A stretch of DNA of 64,000 bases from Enterococcus asini ATCC 700915 (GTDB lineage: Bacteria; Bacillota; Bacilli; Lactobacillales; Enterococcaceae): positions 1,831,501-1,895,500 of the forward strand of contig NZ_ASVU01000001.1 of NCBI RefSeq assembly GCF_000407365.1. The letters are read 5' to 3'. The notes beneath the pieces are model-generated. The model saw nothing but the letters and a program-made list of their open reading frames with translations, was not told the DNA's origin and made no database searches. The position numbers were made by a program, and so were the translations under genes. Of the stretch, positions 9,391 through 17,918 are shown one piece after another; the stretch's first letter is position 1, and each line of letters begins with the position of its first letter.

Positions 9391-10041
9391 TTAGGTATAA
9401 AGCAAAATCGAGAAGTACATAAAGCCGGCGCCTAACATAACGAACAAATGCCAGATCACATGGTTAAAGGGAATCGTTTTAATGCTGTAAATCACAGCGC
9501 CTAAGGTATAAGAAACGCCCCCGGCAACCAGTAACCAAAAGCCCACACTGCCCAATGAAGCGTAAAGACTCGGTCCGGCGGCCAAACATAGCCACCCCAT
9601 AAAGATATAAATAGTAGTGGAAATCTTCGAGACTGTTTCTTTTTTGTGTAAGGTAAGGGACTTGTAAACAATGCCCCCAATGGCCATGGCCCAAATAGCA
9701 CCAAACAAGGTCCAGCCCAGCCACCCTCTGACACTTAAGAGACAGTAAGGGGTGTAGCTGCCGGCTATTAAAAGAAAGATCGAGTCGTGATCAAAAACTT
9801 GAAAGACTTTTTTTGCCTTGGTAAAAATCAGACTGTGAAACAAGGTGGAGAACAAAAATAAAAGGATCATCATCGAGCCGTAGACGGCGTAAGAAACCAC
9901 GTGCACGGCTGAACCGAGGCGCGCCCCTTTGATTAGTAAAATCACTAACCCCGCCACGCTTAAGCCAAAGCCGATGCCGTGGGTCACTGCATTGAGCACT
10001 TCATTGAGGATCTGATACTTCCGCGAATGGATTTTTTTCAT
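9391..10041 (-). CDS. Hemolysin III / TrhA family membrane protein
   Basis: A 216-residue membrane protein of the hemolysin III (YqfA/TrhA) family, related to PAQR receptors, with about seven helices. Recognisable are the N-terminal EVLNAVTHGIGF, the STLFHSL and FDHDSIFLLIAGSYTP segments, and a histidine near the C-terminus in FNHVIWHLFVMLGA. Together these form the likely metal-binding Ser/His/Asp set of the superfamily. The start is the second ATG (10041) because GGAGGC stands 7 nt ahead of it; ATG 10056 overlaps that SD. Despite the name, a role in membrane energetics or lipid homeostasis is more likely than haemolysis. It is divergent from degV. Confidence 0.88.
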   Translation of the reverse strand: MKKIHSRKYQILNEVLNAVTHGIGFGLSVAGLVILLIKGARLGSAVHVVSYAVYGSMMILLFLFSTLFHSLIFTKAKKVFQVFDHDSIFLLIAGSYTPYCLLSVRGWLGWTLFGAIWAMAIGGIVYKSLTLHKKETVSKISTTIYIFMGWLCLAAGPSLYASLGSVGFWLLVAGGVSYTLGAVIYSIKTIPFNHVIWHLFVMLGAGFMYFSILLYT

Positions 10042-10066
10042 TTGCGTAGCCTCCATTATTTTTTGG

Positions 10067-10096
10067 TTGGTGAAAAGCCAATCACTCTGTTATACT
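10067..10096 (+). promoter_or_regulatory. Promoter of degV
   Basis: TTGGTG (10067-10072), 18 bp, TATACT (10091-10096), with TG one base before the -10 (extended -10). Confidence 0.7.
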
Positions 10097-10164
10097 GAAT
10101 TATATCAACCTGCTACCCGCATTATACACTATTCGGGGGCTTTTTTAAAGGAAGAGTGAATGAA

Positions 10165-11007
10165 ATGACATCAATTAAAATTGTTACGGATTCCTCCTGC
10201 ACCATGGAAACGGAAGTCCGTGATCGTTTGCATATCCATGTGGTACCTTTATCAGTGATGATCGACGGCGTCTTGTATCGGGACGATGATGACTTGTCTG
10301 GCGCTCGTTTTATGGAAATGATGAGTAGCGCCAAAGAACTGCCGAAGACGAGCCAACCACCGATTGGCGAGTTTGTGGAATTGTACGACGAACTGGGCAA
10401 AGATGGCAGTCAGGTAATTTCGATTCACATGACCAAAGGCTTAAGTGGTACGGTGGAAGCCGCTCGTCAAGCAAGCAACTTAAGTAAAACCAATGTAACC
10501 ATTTTAGATAGCGATACCACGGACCAAGGCTTGTCCTTCCAAGTGATTCGAGCAGCGGAAATGGCGCTAGCTGGGGCTGAATTGCCAGAAATTTTGGCAA
10601 AAGTCAAAGAAATTTCCGACAATACGAAATTGTTTATCGGCTTGTCTTCTTTAAATAATCTGGTGAAAGGCGGGCGCATTAGCCGGGCGACAGGCTTACT
10701 TTCTAGTTTCCTCAACATGCGCATTGTAATGGACTTTGACCATTCTGAATTGATTCCTGTGGTGAAAGGCCGCGGTAACAAGACCTTCACCAACTGGTTT
10801 GAGAGTTTCAAAGCAGAACTGACAAAACTACCGAATGTAAAACAAATCGGCATTTCTCATGCGGATGCCTGGGAATTAGCAGAAGGCTTTAAAAAAGAAT
10901 TAGAAGCCTTGTTCCCGGGGATGCACATTCCGGTGTTGCAGACGACGCCAATCATTGCTACCCATACTGGTAAAGGTGCTTTTGCCATTACCTACTACTT
11001 AGATTAA
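10165..11007 (+). CDS. DegV family fatty-acid-binding protein
   Basis: A 280-residue DegV (FakB-like) protein. Family features are the N-terminal IKIVTDSSCTM, the SQPPIGEF segment, IHMTKGLSGTVEAA near residues 90-110, and GLSSLNNLVKGGRISR in the middle. These proteins bind a fatty acid in a tunnel between two alpha/beta domains and present it to the FakA kinase for phospholipid synthesis; no fakA is nearby. ATG 10165 has AAGGAAGA 9 nt upstream and is preferred to GTG 10156. It has its own promoter and terminator. Whether it serves as a FakB cannot be told from sequence. Confidence 0.9.
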   Translation: MTSIKIVTDSSCTMETEVRDRLHIHVVPLSVMIDGVLYRDDDDLSGARFMEMMSSAKELPKTSQPPIGEFVELYDELGKDGSQVISIHMTKGLSGTVEAARQASNLSKTNVTILDSDTTDQGLSFQVIRAAEMALAGAELPEILAKVKEISDNTKLFIGLSSLNNLVKGGRISRATGLLSSFLNMRIVMDFDHSELIPVVKGRGNKTFTNWFESFKAELTKLPNVKQIGISHADAWELAEGFKKELEALFPGMHIPVLQTTPIIATHTGKGAFAITYYLD

Positions 11008-11027
11008 TTTTCCTTTTTAAAGGGAAA

Positions 11028-11056
11028 AACCGAAGCCTTGGTGCTTCGGTTTTTTA
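11028..11056 (+). terminator. Terminator of degV
   Basis: AACCGAAGC pairs with GCTTCGGTT across a short loop, then T-rich. Confidence 0.9.
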
Positions 11057-11183
11057 CTACTTCAATTTGTCATTCTTTAAAGTAATTTCTCTGAAAAATT
11101 TTCGAAAAAGGACCCAAAACCCACGCTTTTTTTGCTACACTAACAACAAACTATTAAGCTGAATAGCCGAAAGGAGGCGCCCC

Positions 11184-12086
11184 ATGAAGCGCTTGACAGC
11201 AAACCGAGTTTTCAACTGGCTTTGGCAAGGGATTTTAGTCGTCATTGCCGTTATTTTAGTGTATGCCACCCTCAACCGATTGTTTCCCGCGGCGCAACCG
11301 ATTTTGGAACCAACGAAAAAAGCAGAGGCCGGGGCGATTCATCTCCATTATGTGGCCTTAGGGGATTCGCTAACAGAAGGAGTTGGTGATCAAAGTGAAC
11401 GAGGGGGCTTTGTCCCAATCGTGGCCGAAGATCTCCAGTCTCGCTACAATCTAAGTAGCATTGAAGTAGATAACTATGGCGTCTCAGGAGATCGTAGCAC
11501 CCAGATTTTAAAGCGCCTGAGAGAAGACGAGAAGCTTCGCAAGAGTTTGAAGGATGCCGACTTTATCTCTTTAACCGTGGGGGGCAATGACTTGATGAAA
11601 GTCTTCCAAGACAATTTCTTTTCGTTAACGGTGAAAAAATTTGTCAAACCTCGCACCAAATACACCCAGCGCATTGAAACATTGCTGACCGAGATTCGCG
11701 ACTTAAATGCCAGTGCTCCAATTTACATGATGGGCATTTACAATCCTTTTTATTTGAATTTCCCTGATATTGAGGACATGCAAACTATCGTGGATGATTG
11801 GAATGAAGCGACCAAAGAAACCGTGGAAAGCTTTGAACACACGTATTTTATCCCGATAAACGACTTGCTTTACCAAGGCTTAGATCAAAAAGTGGGAATC
11901 GAGAGCAACTTGGACAAAACAACGAGCACCACGGATTCAAGTGGGGGTAGTGAGCTGGGTTTGGCAAACAACGTGCTCTATGAAGAGGACAATTTCCACC
12001 CAAACAACATTGGCTATCAATTAATGGCCAACGCACTGCGGGATGAACTGATTAAAACCCAAGCAGATTGGCTAGAAAAGGACTGA
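11184..12086 (+). CDS. SGNH/GDSL-family lipase/esterase, YpmR-like
   Basis: A 300-residue protein with one N-terminal membrane helix (about residues 14-35) and an extracellular SGNH hydrolase domain. Block I is YVALGDSLTEGVGD (nucleophile Ser), block III is TVGGNDL with Gly/Asn of the oxyanion hole, and block V is DNFHPNNIGYQLMA with catalytic Asp and His. The closest named relative is YpmR of Bacillus, which also sits next to ypmS and msrA. It probably deacylates a lipid or cell-wall component; the natural substrate is unknown. SD AAGGAGGCGCCCC precedes ATG. It heads a run ypmR-ypmS-msrA-yozE with 5-bp gaps or overlaps. Confidence 0.92.
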   Translation: MKRLTANRVFNWLWQGILVVIAVILVYATLNRLFPAAQPILEPTKKAEAGAIHLHYVALGDSLTEGVGDQSERGGFVPIVAEDLQSRYNLSSIEVDNYGVSGDRSTQILKRLREDEKLRKSLKDADFISLTVGGNDLMKVFQDNFFSLTVKKFVKPRTKYTQRIETLLTEIRDLNASAPIYMMGIYNPFYLNFPDIEDMQTIVDDWNEATKETVESFEHTYFIPINDLLYQGLDQKVGIESNLDKTTSTTDSSGGSELGLANNVLYEEDNFHPNNIGYQLMANALRDELIKTQADWLEKD

Positions 12087-12091
12087 AGACC

Positions 12092-12745
12092 ATGAAAAAG
12101 ACAAATTGGCAAGACTTCTTTGCCACAATTAAGAAGAAAATCCGACAGCTCAATTTCTGGAAAGTGGCCTTTTTCACTTTGCTCGTGTTGATTTTGGGAA
12201 CCGGAGCCTTTTTTACTAGTCGTATCTTTGCAATCCGGGAACCAAATTACAAAGCAGCGCCGGAAGTGGTTCGCACCGGGGATCCGATCTTAACCATTTC
12301 TACCAATAAAGAAAAGGTCAACCAAGTGATTGCCTATTACTTGGAGGAATACTTGGACAACTCGGATATCCAATATCATTTTACTTTGGAAAATGAAGCC
12401 ATGTTGACCGGAGAATTTGAAATTTTAACCTTCCCAGTGACCTTTTACTTGTATTTTGATCCTTATGTGATGGAAAATGGCAATGTCCAGCTACGGGCAA
12501 AAAGTCTTTCTGTCGGCACTCTGAATCTGCCAGTGAGTGAAGTCATGAAGATGGTCAAGCGAAACTTTAAGTTGCCGGAATGGATTGAAGTCAATAGCGA
12601 AGAGCAAAACATCATGATTCGTTTGGATAAATTCCAAATGGCGAACGGTTTGTTTATGAAAGCCAACCGAATTAATCTGTTGGACGACGACATTCAATTT
12701 AGTTTATACTTGCCCAAAGACAAGTCAGACAAGGAAGAAGAGTGA
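12092..12745 (+). CDS. YpmS/DUF2140 family membrane-anchored protein
   Basis: A 217-residue protein with a basic N-terminus, one membrane helix (about residues 23-42) and an extracellular domain. The domain fits the DUF2140/YpmS family, with [18 protein letters not shown]-like and [19 protein letters not shown] segments. The function is unknown. Conserved linkage to the ypmR-type lipase suggests a shared task at the membrane surface. ATG 12092 is preferred because AAAGGA is 9 nt upstream and it lies 5 bp after the ypmR stop. The frame could be extended to 12068, but that would overlap ypmR without an SD. Confidence 0.85.
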   Translation: MKKTNWQDFFATIKKKIRQLNFWKVAFFTLLVLILGTGAFFTSRIFAIREPNYKAAPEVVRTGDPILTISTNKEKVNQVIAYYLEEYLDNSDIQYHFTLENEAMLTGEFEILTFPVTFYLYFDPYVMENGNVQLRAKSLSVGTLNLPVSEVMKMVKRNFKLPEWIEVNSEEQNIMIRLDKFQMANGLFMKANRINLLDDDIQFSLYLPKDKSDKEEE

Positions 12746-12750
12746 GCATA

Positions 12751-13266
12751 ATGGAACGAGCAATTTTTGCAGGAGGCTGTTTTTGGTGTATGGTACAGCC
12801 CTTCGATGAAACTCCGGGAGTGTATAGCATCGTCTCTGGCTACACTGGAGGCACTACGGTCAACCCGACTTATGAAGATGTGTTAACCCATACCACCGGT
12901 CATACGGAGGCTGTGGAAATCATTTTTGATCCCGAAAAACTGCCTTACGAAACCCTGCTAGATATTTATTGGCAACAAACTGACCCCACGGATGCTTTTG
13001 GTCAGTTTCAGGATCGAGGGGACAATTATCGTCCGGTGATTTTTTACACCACGGAAGAACAGAAGAACATGGCTTTGACCAGTCGCAAAAAATTAGCCGA
13101 TAGCGGTCGGTTCGACAAGCCAATTGTTACCACTATTGAGCCGGCTCAAACGTTTTATCCCGCAGAAGATTACCATCAAGAATACTATAAGAAACATCCG
13201 GAAAATTTTGCCCGCAATCACGCACGGCGGGGTGCTTTTTTACAGGAACATTGGGAGGATATGTAA
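12751..13266 (+). CDS. msrA: Peptide methionine sulfoxide reductase MsrA
   Basis: A 171-residue MsrA that reduces the S-epimer of methionine sulfoxide in proteins and free methionine, repairing oxidative damage. Catalytic Cys10 is in FAGGCFWCM, followed by SGYTGG and the GHTEAVEI segment; [12 protein letters not shown] near residue 140 is also typical. ATG 12751 follows a GGAAGAAGAG SD; GTG 12742 would overlap ypmS. No msrB is fused or adjacent here. Its stop codon overlaps the start of yozE in the string TAATG, so the two are translationally coupled. Confidence 0.96.
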   Translation: MERAIFAGGCFWCMVQPFDETPGVYSIVSGYTGGTTVNPTYEDVLTHTTGHTEAVEIIFDPEKLPYETLLDIYWQQTDPTDAFGQFQDRGDNYRPVIFYTTEEQKNMALTSRKKLADSGRFDKPIVTTIEPAQTFYPAEDYHQEYYKKHPENFARNHARRGAFLQEHWEDM

Positions 13267-13487
13267 TGCGCAAAAGCTTTTACCAATATTTACAAGCCAT
13301 CAAAGGACCAAGTCACAAAGATCAGGAACAGATTTTTGCGACCAATGCCAGTCACGATATTCAATTTCCTAAGCACAGTGAAGATTATCATGAATTGTCC
13401 TCTTACTTAGAAATGAATGCAGACTACCTGCCTTCCATGGATATTTTTGATCAAGTTTGGGAAAAATATTTAGAGAATAACAAATGA
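13266..13487 (+). CDS. YozE family (UPF0346) small protein
   Basis: A 73-residue protein matching the YozE/UPF0346 family, a SAM-like helical fold found in Firmicutes. Features are the RKSFYQYL start and the LSSYLEMNADYLPSMDIFDQVWEKYL end. Start ATG 13266 overlaps the msrA stop (TAATG), with GGGAGG 10 nt upstream. Function is unknown in all species. It completes the ypmR-ypmS-msrA-yozE cluster, which suggests a connection to envelope maintenance or oxidative repair, but this is inference from position only. Confidence 0.88.
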   Translation: MRKSFYQYLQAIKGPSHKDQEQIFATNASHDIQFPKHSEDYHELSSYLEMNADYLPSMDIFDQVWEKYLENNK

Positions 13488-13518
13488 GCGCCAAAAAAGC
13501 CTGTTTCAAGGAGAGTCA

Positions 13519-14952
13519 ATGGTGAAAAAAACGATAAAAATAAGTGTCCCACAGCTAGTAATCAGCTTAATCCTGGTAGCCGGGCTTTTTGCTGGGGGCG
13601 GCTTTTGGCTTGCTAAAAATGACAGTCCAAAGTCTGAGACGAGTCAAGTTCAGAAAGAAAATGCGGAGGACCTTACTGCCGTCTACCAACTCTATCAGAC
13701 AATCCAGCAAAACTACTATGATGATGTGGACAAAGAAACCTTGGTTCAAGGGGCCTTAAAAGGCATGACAGAAGCTTTAGACGATCCGTATTCCACGTAT
13801 TTGGATGCCACGGGTTCGGCGGCATTAAATGAGTCTTTGGCCGACTCTTTCGAAGGCATCGGCGCTACATTGATCCTCCAAGAAGAGTGGCCGGCTATCG
13901 CCCAAACCCCGATTAAGGAGACACCAGCTGCGAAAGCCGGCTTAAAAGTAGAAGATAGGATTACCGCTGTGGACGGGGACACCACCAAAGGATTAAGCTT
14001 AGATGAGGTGGTAGCCAAGATTCGCGGGGAGAAAGGGACCGAAGTAACCTTGACAATCCAACGAGGACAAGACACGTTTGATGTTGCGGTAACCCGGGAT
14101 GTGATTCCCGTGGAGACCGTTCATGGCCAGTTGGACGAAACTAACGAAACAGTGGGCTACGTTCAAATTACTACTTTTGGCACAGGTACGGCGAAGGAAC
14201 TAAAGGAAACGATTAAAGATTTGCGCAAGGCTGGGGCGAAAAGCTTTATCCTAGATGTGCGCCAGAATCCCGGTGGCCTACTGGAAACCGTGCAAGAGAT
14301 GGCTAGCATGTTCTTAGACGATGGAAAAGTAATCGTGCAATTTGAGGACAGTCAAGGAGCCCGCACGAAAACGGTAGCTAGTTCAGAGCTAGACGGTGGT
14401 TTTAAAGTAACGGAGCCGGTGGTGGTCTTAGTGGATGGCAATTCTGCCTCGGCTGCGGAAATCTTTGCGGCAGCTTTAAAAGAATCTGCGAATCGCCCAG
14501 TAATTGGGACCAAAACCTTTGGGAAGGGGACCATGCAACAAGTAGCCGATTTGGACGAGGACAGTGAATTGAAATTAACGGTGGCCAAATGGTTGACTCC
14601 TAAAGGCACGTGGGTCAACGAAAAGGGCCTCGCTCCAACGATTGAGGCGGATTATCCTAGCTTTGCGTATTTGACACCGATTTCCCGGAGTGCGAATTAT
14701 CAGCTAGGGGATCGCGGACAAGAAATCGACTATTTGAATCAATTTCTAGCAGCTTTGGATTATCCGACTTCTGGGGACAGCTTTAATGAGGCGACACAAG
14801 CAGCACTAAAAGAGATCCAAGCAAAAAATAACTTGCCGGTTACTGGTACGTTAGATGGGGAAACCGCCGATGCCATTGAGCTGGCGTTAAATGCTAGCTT
14901 GAAAGGACAAGACTTTGCTTATCAAAAAGGAATAGAAGAATTGACAAATTAA
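13519..14952 (+). CDS. C-terminal processing peptidase, S41 family (CtpA-like)
   Basis: A 477-residue membrane-anchored carboxy-terminal processing protease. Order: N-terminal helix (about 9-30), PDZ domain (about 105-190), S41 catalytic domain, and a C-terminal PG_binding_1-type domain (about 395-465, including LGDRGQEIDYLNQFLAALDY). The Ser-Lys catalytic pair is Ser311 in NSASAAEIF and Lys336 in TFGKGTMQQ, with Gln340. The peptidoglycan-binding domain places the enzyme at the cell wall, where it trims protein C-termini. SD AAGGAGAGTCA precedes ATG. It is followed 13 bp later by a signal peptidase gene, so a joint role in protein export and maturation is plausible. Confidence 0.92.
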   Translation: MVKKTIKISVPQLVISLILVAGLFAGGGFWLAKNDSPKSETSQVQKENAEDLTAVYQLYQTIQQNYYDDVDKETLVQGALKGMTEALDDPYSTYLDATGSAALNESLADSFEGIGATLILQEEWPAIAQTPIKETPAAKAGLKVEDRITAVDGDTTKGLSLDEVVAKIRGEKGTEVTLTIQRGQDTFDVAVTRDVIPVETVHGQLDETNETVGYVQITTFGTGTAKELKETIKDLRKAGAKSFILDVRQNPGGLLETVQEMASMFLDDGKVIVQFEDSQGARTKTVASSELDGGFKVTEPVVVLVDGNSASAAEIFAAALKESANRPVIGTKTFGKGTMQQVADLDEDSELKLTVAKWLTPKGTWVNEKGLAPTIEADYPSFAYLTPISRSANYQLGDRGQEIDYLNQFLAALDYPTSGDSFNEATQAALKEIQAKNNLPVTGTLDGETADAIELALNASLKGQDFAYQKGIEELTN

Positions 14953-14965
14953 GGAGGGATGCCCA

Positions 14966-15511
14966 GTGACGAAAAAAGAACGCCTGGATTTGTTTTGGCT
15001 AGGGGTCAAATACCTAGTAGTCGCTGCGGCGATTGCCGTGGTGGTACGGGGCTTTCTTTTGATTCCAGTACCCGTGGTGGGCAACTCCATGGAAAATAGC
15101 CTTCATCAAGGGGACATGGTGGTCATGGAACGCATGACGAAAATCAAGCGATTCGATGTGGTAGTCTTTCGCCTTTCCAGTGGTACTACTTATATTAAGC
15201 GAGTCATCGGTATGCCCGGAGACACCTTGCGTTATGAAGACGATCAGTTGTATATCAATGACAAACCCGTGGCAGAACCGTTCTTAAAAGAATTGTTGGC
15301 CGAAGATCATTCGGAAAATGATTTCACCAATGATTTTTCTTTAACGGAATTAACCGGGGAACAAAAACTAGGAAAAAATAGTTACTTTGTCTTAGGGGAC
15401 AATCGTCGTACGTCAAAGGATAGCCGCTCTTTTGGGGCCATTCAAGGGGAAAACATCATCGGCAAAGCGCGATTTGTTTATTACCCACTGAAACATTGGC
15501 ATTTGATTTAA
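14966..15511 (+). CDS. lepB: Signal peptidase I
   Basis: A 181-residue type I signal peptidase with a single N-terminal membrane helix. It removes signal peptides from exported proteins on the outer face of the membrane. Catalytic Ser41 is in VVGNSMENSL and Lys78 in TTYIKRVIGMPGD; GDNRRTSKDSRSFG is box E. The start is GTG (14966) with an AAGGAGGG SD 9 nt upstream. It is co-transcribed with the S41 protease gene and closed by a strong terminator. Gram-positive genomes often carry several paralogues (sip genes), so the gene name is generic. Confidence 0.94.
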   Translation: MTKKERLDLFWLGVKYLVVAAAIAVVVRGFLLIPVPVVGNSMENSLHQGDMVVMERMTKIKRFDVVVFRLSSGTTYIKRVIGMPGDTLRYEDDQLYINDKPVAEPFLKELLAEDHSENDFTNDFSLTELTGEQKLGKNSYFVLGDNRRTSKDSRSFGAIQGENIIGKARFVYYPLKHWHLI

Positions 15512-15547
15512 AAAAGTGTTAGCCAGTTCTGGCTAACGCTTTTTTTA
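15511..15547 (+). terminator. Terminator of lepB
   Basis: AGTGTTAGCC (15515-15524) pairs with GGCTAACGCT (15531-15540), flanked by A-run and T-run. Confidence 0.92.
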
Positions 15548-15733
15548 TGCATTACAACCCCAATAGGACTGTAAGCGTGAATTATTAAAAATTTCACTAA
15601 ATCCAGAGGTTTTTATTAGTACCTATTTTCCATAGAAGTCTATACTGAGGATAAGTGGTACGGGCAAAAGAAAAGTGGCCATATTCTTTTGTTCTTGCCA
15701 ATAGATTAGTTGGATTAGATTGAGGGTATGGGT

Positions 15734-16375
15734 ATGGAATTAGTCAATCGTTATGGTTTTTACTTTTTGATTTTGGCTGTCATTAGCGAGTTAGCATTGC
15801 CTTTTGTCCTGGGGCACTATGTTAAAGGGTACAGCCAAACGGAGATGTTGATTTCTAGTTTTGGAGAAACGGGCATGAGGACGAAAACCGCCTTTCAAGT
15901 GTGGGAAATCGTCAATGGTGTGTTGTTTATTTTGGCAGCACCGGCTTTTTATCACCATTTTGTGGATACCAATCCGAATGTGGCATTGATCTTGGCCCTC
16001 TTTATTGTGGCCTTTGGTATCGGGGACTGTATCATTACGGGCTTAGTTTCCCGGGCAAAAAACAGCGAGGAAGTGGGCTTTGCCAGCTTGCTCCATAACT
16101 ATGCTTCTGGGGCTGGCTTTGTAGCACTCTTATTGGGAACTCTCTTATTGATTTGGTTGTATTATCAAGAGCACAATCAAGTCATGGTTATTGCCATGCT
16201 GGTAATCTTCCTCTTAGCCGGGGTGTTCATGTTGCTGTTTGCAATGCCTAAAATTCCCATCATCAAAGCGTTTCAAGTTTCTCATCGAGGATTATGGCAA
16301 CGGCTGAACTTGCTTTTCTTGTACTTGCCTTATGTATTGGTGAGCGTGAGTACCATTGCAAAGGGCAGAGGATAA
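15734..16375 (+). CDS. DUF998-like integral membrane protein
   Basis: A 213-residue protein with about six hydrophobic segments. A GIGDCIITGLVSRAK segment is followed by LLHNYASGAGF, resembling the conserved loop and His of DUF998 membrane proteins. Function is unknown. The GAGGGT SD (15721-15727) is correctly spaced for ATG 15734 but too close to ATG 15728. Upstream (15548-15733) I see no convincing sigma-A promoter. It is followed by an unusual 150-nt non-coding segment with a terminator, so it is probably transcribed separately from the next gene. Confidence 0.75.
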   Translation: MELVNRYGFYFLILAVISELALPFVLGHYVKGYSQTEMLISSFGETGMRTKTAFQVWEIVNGVLFILAAPAFYHHFVDTNPNVALILALFIVAFGIGDCIITGLVSRAKNSEEVGFASLLHNYASGAGFVALLLGTLLLIWLYYQEHNQVMVIAMLVIFLLAGVFMLLFAMPKIPIIKAFQVSHRGLWQRLNLLFLYLPYVLVSVSTIAKGRG

Positions 16376-16639
16376 TTCAGCGTCACCCTTGCATCTCGGT
16401 TAGCGGGCTGGAGCGTGTAGATCGGTTTCACTAGTAAAGAACCAAGACAATTACCGCCATTAAAGGAAAGGGCTGACTGGATGAAAAAAAGCAGTTCCGC
16501 CAGCTTCACCGTAAAAAATAGCAATTAAAAGAGATACAGCTGTAATTAAAAAAATACGGCTGCGTCTTTTTTGGGTTTTCGTAGCCAAAATTGAAAGGAA
16601 GCAAGAAAATGAACTGAATATAGGGGAGGGTTTCATGAA
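16376..16639 (+). other. Intergenic region without a convincing gene
   Basis: 264 nt between the DUF998-like gene and the next membrane-anchored protein. It holds a good terminator at 16532-16572 about 160 nt after the upstream stop, so either a long 3' UTR or a small RNA ends there. The segment 16400-16530 has no clear promoter. GCTGACTG and CAGT/CAGC can pair weakly around 16470-16505. A minus-strand frame across it has no SD and is not called. Confidence 0.5.
16532..16572 (+). terminator. Terminator in the 16.4-16.6 kb intergenic region
   Basis: GATACAGCTGTA (16532-16543) pairs with TACGGCTGCGTC (16555-16566) with one mismatch, followed by TTTTTT. Confidence 0.8.
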
Positions 16640-17836
16640 ATGAAAAGAAAACGAGTTGTTTTAATCGTAGTTGGTATACTTGTTCTGGTTGGGGTGGTTC
16701 TCACCGGAATGTATGTAAAAAATAAGCAAGGTTATGAGAGTTTGATTGATAAGGCTAGTGAGGTACCGAAGTGGGAAGCTGATCCACGGCCACTTCAATC
16801 AGAAAATGTCGTACTTAAGAAGCTAAAAAAACTCAACCGGAAAAACGATAACAAGGATGTTTCATTAACCGATGGCAAATTAATTGTGATTCCCGGACTG
16901 CGAGGGGCTTGGTCCATTGATCACAAAACCAAAAAAGCGGCTTTTGGAACAGGTTGGGTTCCCCAGGGATTGACCCAATCAAAGGATCATTATTATGTGA
17001 GCGCCTATGATGGGGAACATCGGCTGAACTCGGTGATTTTTCAAATTGATAAGCAAAGTAAAAAGTATGTCAAAACGTTGATTTTGAGCTCTAAAGCCCA
17101 TGTGGGGGGGATCACCTATGAAGATGAGCATCAAAGATTGATCTATTCGGATGATACGAATCAGGTGGCCGGTTTTGGGTATATCGATCAGGCAGTAATC
17201 GATGAGTATCAGGCGAGTGTTTTGAAAAAACCGATTGAAAGCCAAAAGAAAGAGTGGAAGATTGGCTTGCGTACCTCGGCGATTACCACGTATCAAAATC
17301 AACTAGTAGTCGCCAAATATGGTTTTCATCCTAATGAGCGATCGATTGTTACGATTCCTTTGAATCAAGCCGGTTATCCACCAAAAATCACGGATCGTGG
17401 AAGTCAATTGTTGGCAGATGCAATCGGTACGGCGGATAAAAAAGAATTGGAGAAAGTTTTTATTGAGGCCTTACTTGAAGAAGGTTATATCAGTTCTTTT
17501 AATCATGGTTGGGATCGTATGCAAGGTATTTCCCTGTCAAAATCCGGCATGATGATTGTCAGTCAATCCAATGGCTTGAAGCCAGGAAAGCTGTTGATTC
17601 GCTACCGGGTACCTGATCTTAAGAACTGGCGAAAAAGCAATGTCACCAAGGATTTTACCGGACCGGATGCGGTGACTATCCCGCGCTCGGTGGAAGAAGT
17701 TAGTATCAACGATGAGGAGACGGAGCTGGCAATGATCTTTGAAAGTGGCGCAAAAAAATACCGGGAAGCGCCCAGTGTCCTTTTACCAGGAAACTACATG
17801 GACCGTATTTTAGTCTTACCAATGGAGATCCAATAA
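16640..17836 (+). CDS. Membrane-anchored extracellular protein of unknown function, upstream of mprF
   Basis: A 398-residue protein I do not recognise. A basic MKRKR start and one membrane helix (about residues 6-26) are followed by about 370 residues predicted to be outside the cell. The exported part is beta-rich with repeated short patterns such as VIPGLRGAWSID, HYYVSAYDG, LIYSDDTNQ and MMIVSQSNG, suggestive of a beta-propeller-like fold. There is no obvious catalytic motif, LPXTG or lipobox. The SD GGGAGGG is 9 nt upstream of ATG 16640; ATG 16635 is a dead frame (ATG AAA TGA). It lies 82 bp ahead of mprF in the same direction with no terminator between, so co-expression and a related envelope role are likely but inferred. 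Confidence 0.8.
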   Translation: MKRKRVVLIVVGILVLVGVVLTGMYVKNKQGYESLIDKASEVPKWEADPRPLQSENVVLKKLKKLNRKNDNKDVSLTDGKLIVIPGLRGAWSIDHKTKKAAFGTGWVPQGLTQSKDHYYVSAYDGEHRLNSVIFQIDKQSKKYVKTLILSSKAHVGGITYEDEHQRLIYSDDTNQVAGFGYIDQAVIDEYQASVLKKPIESQKKEWKIGLRTSAITTYQNQLVVAKYGFHPNERSIVTIPLNQAGYPPKITDRGSQLLADAIGTADKKELEKVFIEALLEEGYISSFNHGWDRMQGISLSKSGMMIVSQSNGLKPGKLLIRYRVPDLKNWRKSNVTKDFTGPDAVTIPRSVEEVSINDEETELAMIFESGAKKYREAPSVLLPGNYMDRILVLPMEIQ

Positions 17837-17918
17837 GCGTAAACCACATTAAAATCTGGGGTTCTCTAGGCAAATAGCAATGAAAAAGTGAAATACGAAA
17901 TTATGAGGAAAGTTGTAG

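Noticed and set aside
16330-16524. A minus-strand 64-codon frame overlapping the end of the DUF998-like gene
   Set aside because: No SD, overlap with a real gene, and a terminator of plus-strand orientation nearby; kept only as non-coding sequence.
16376-16640. T-box or other tRNA-sensing leader
   Set aside because: No GGTGGNACCGCG antiterminator motif or specifier-loop layout was found, and the downstream gene is not amino-acid related.
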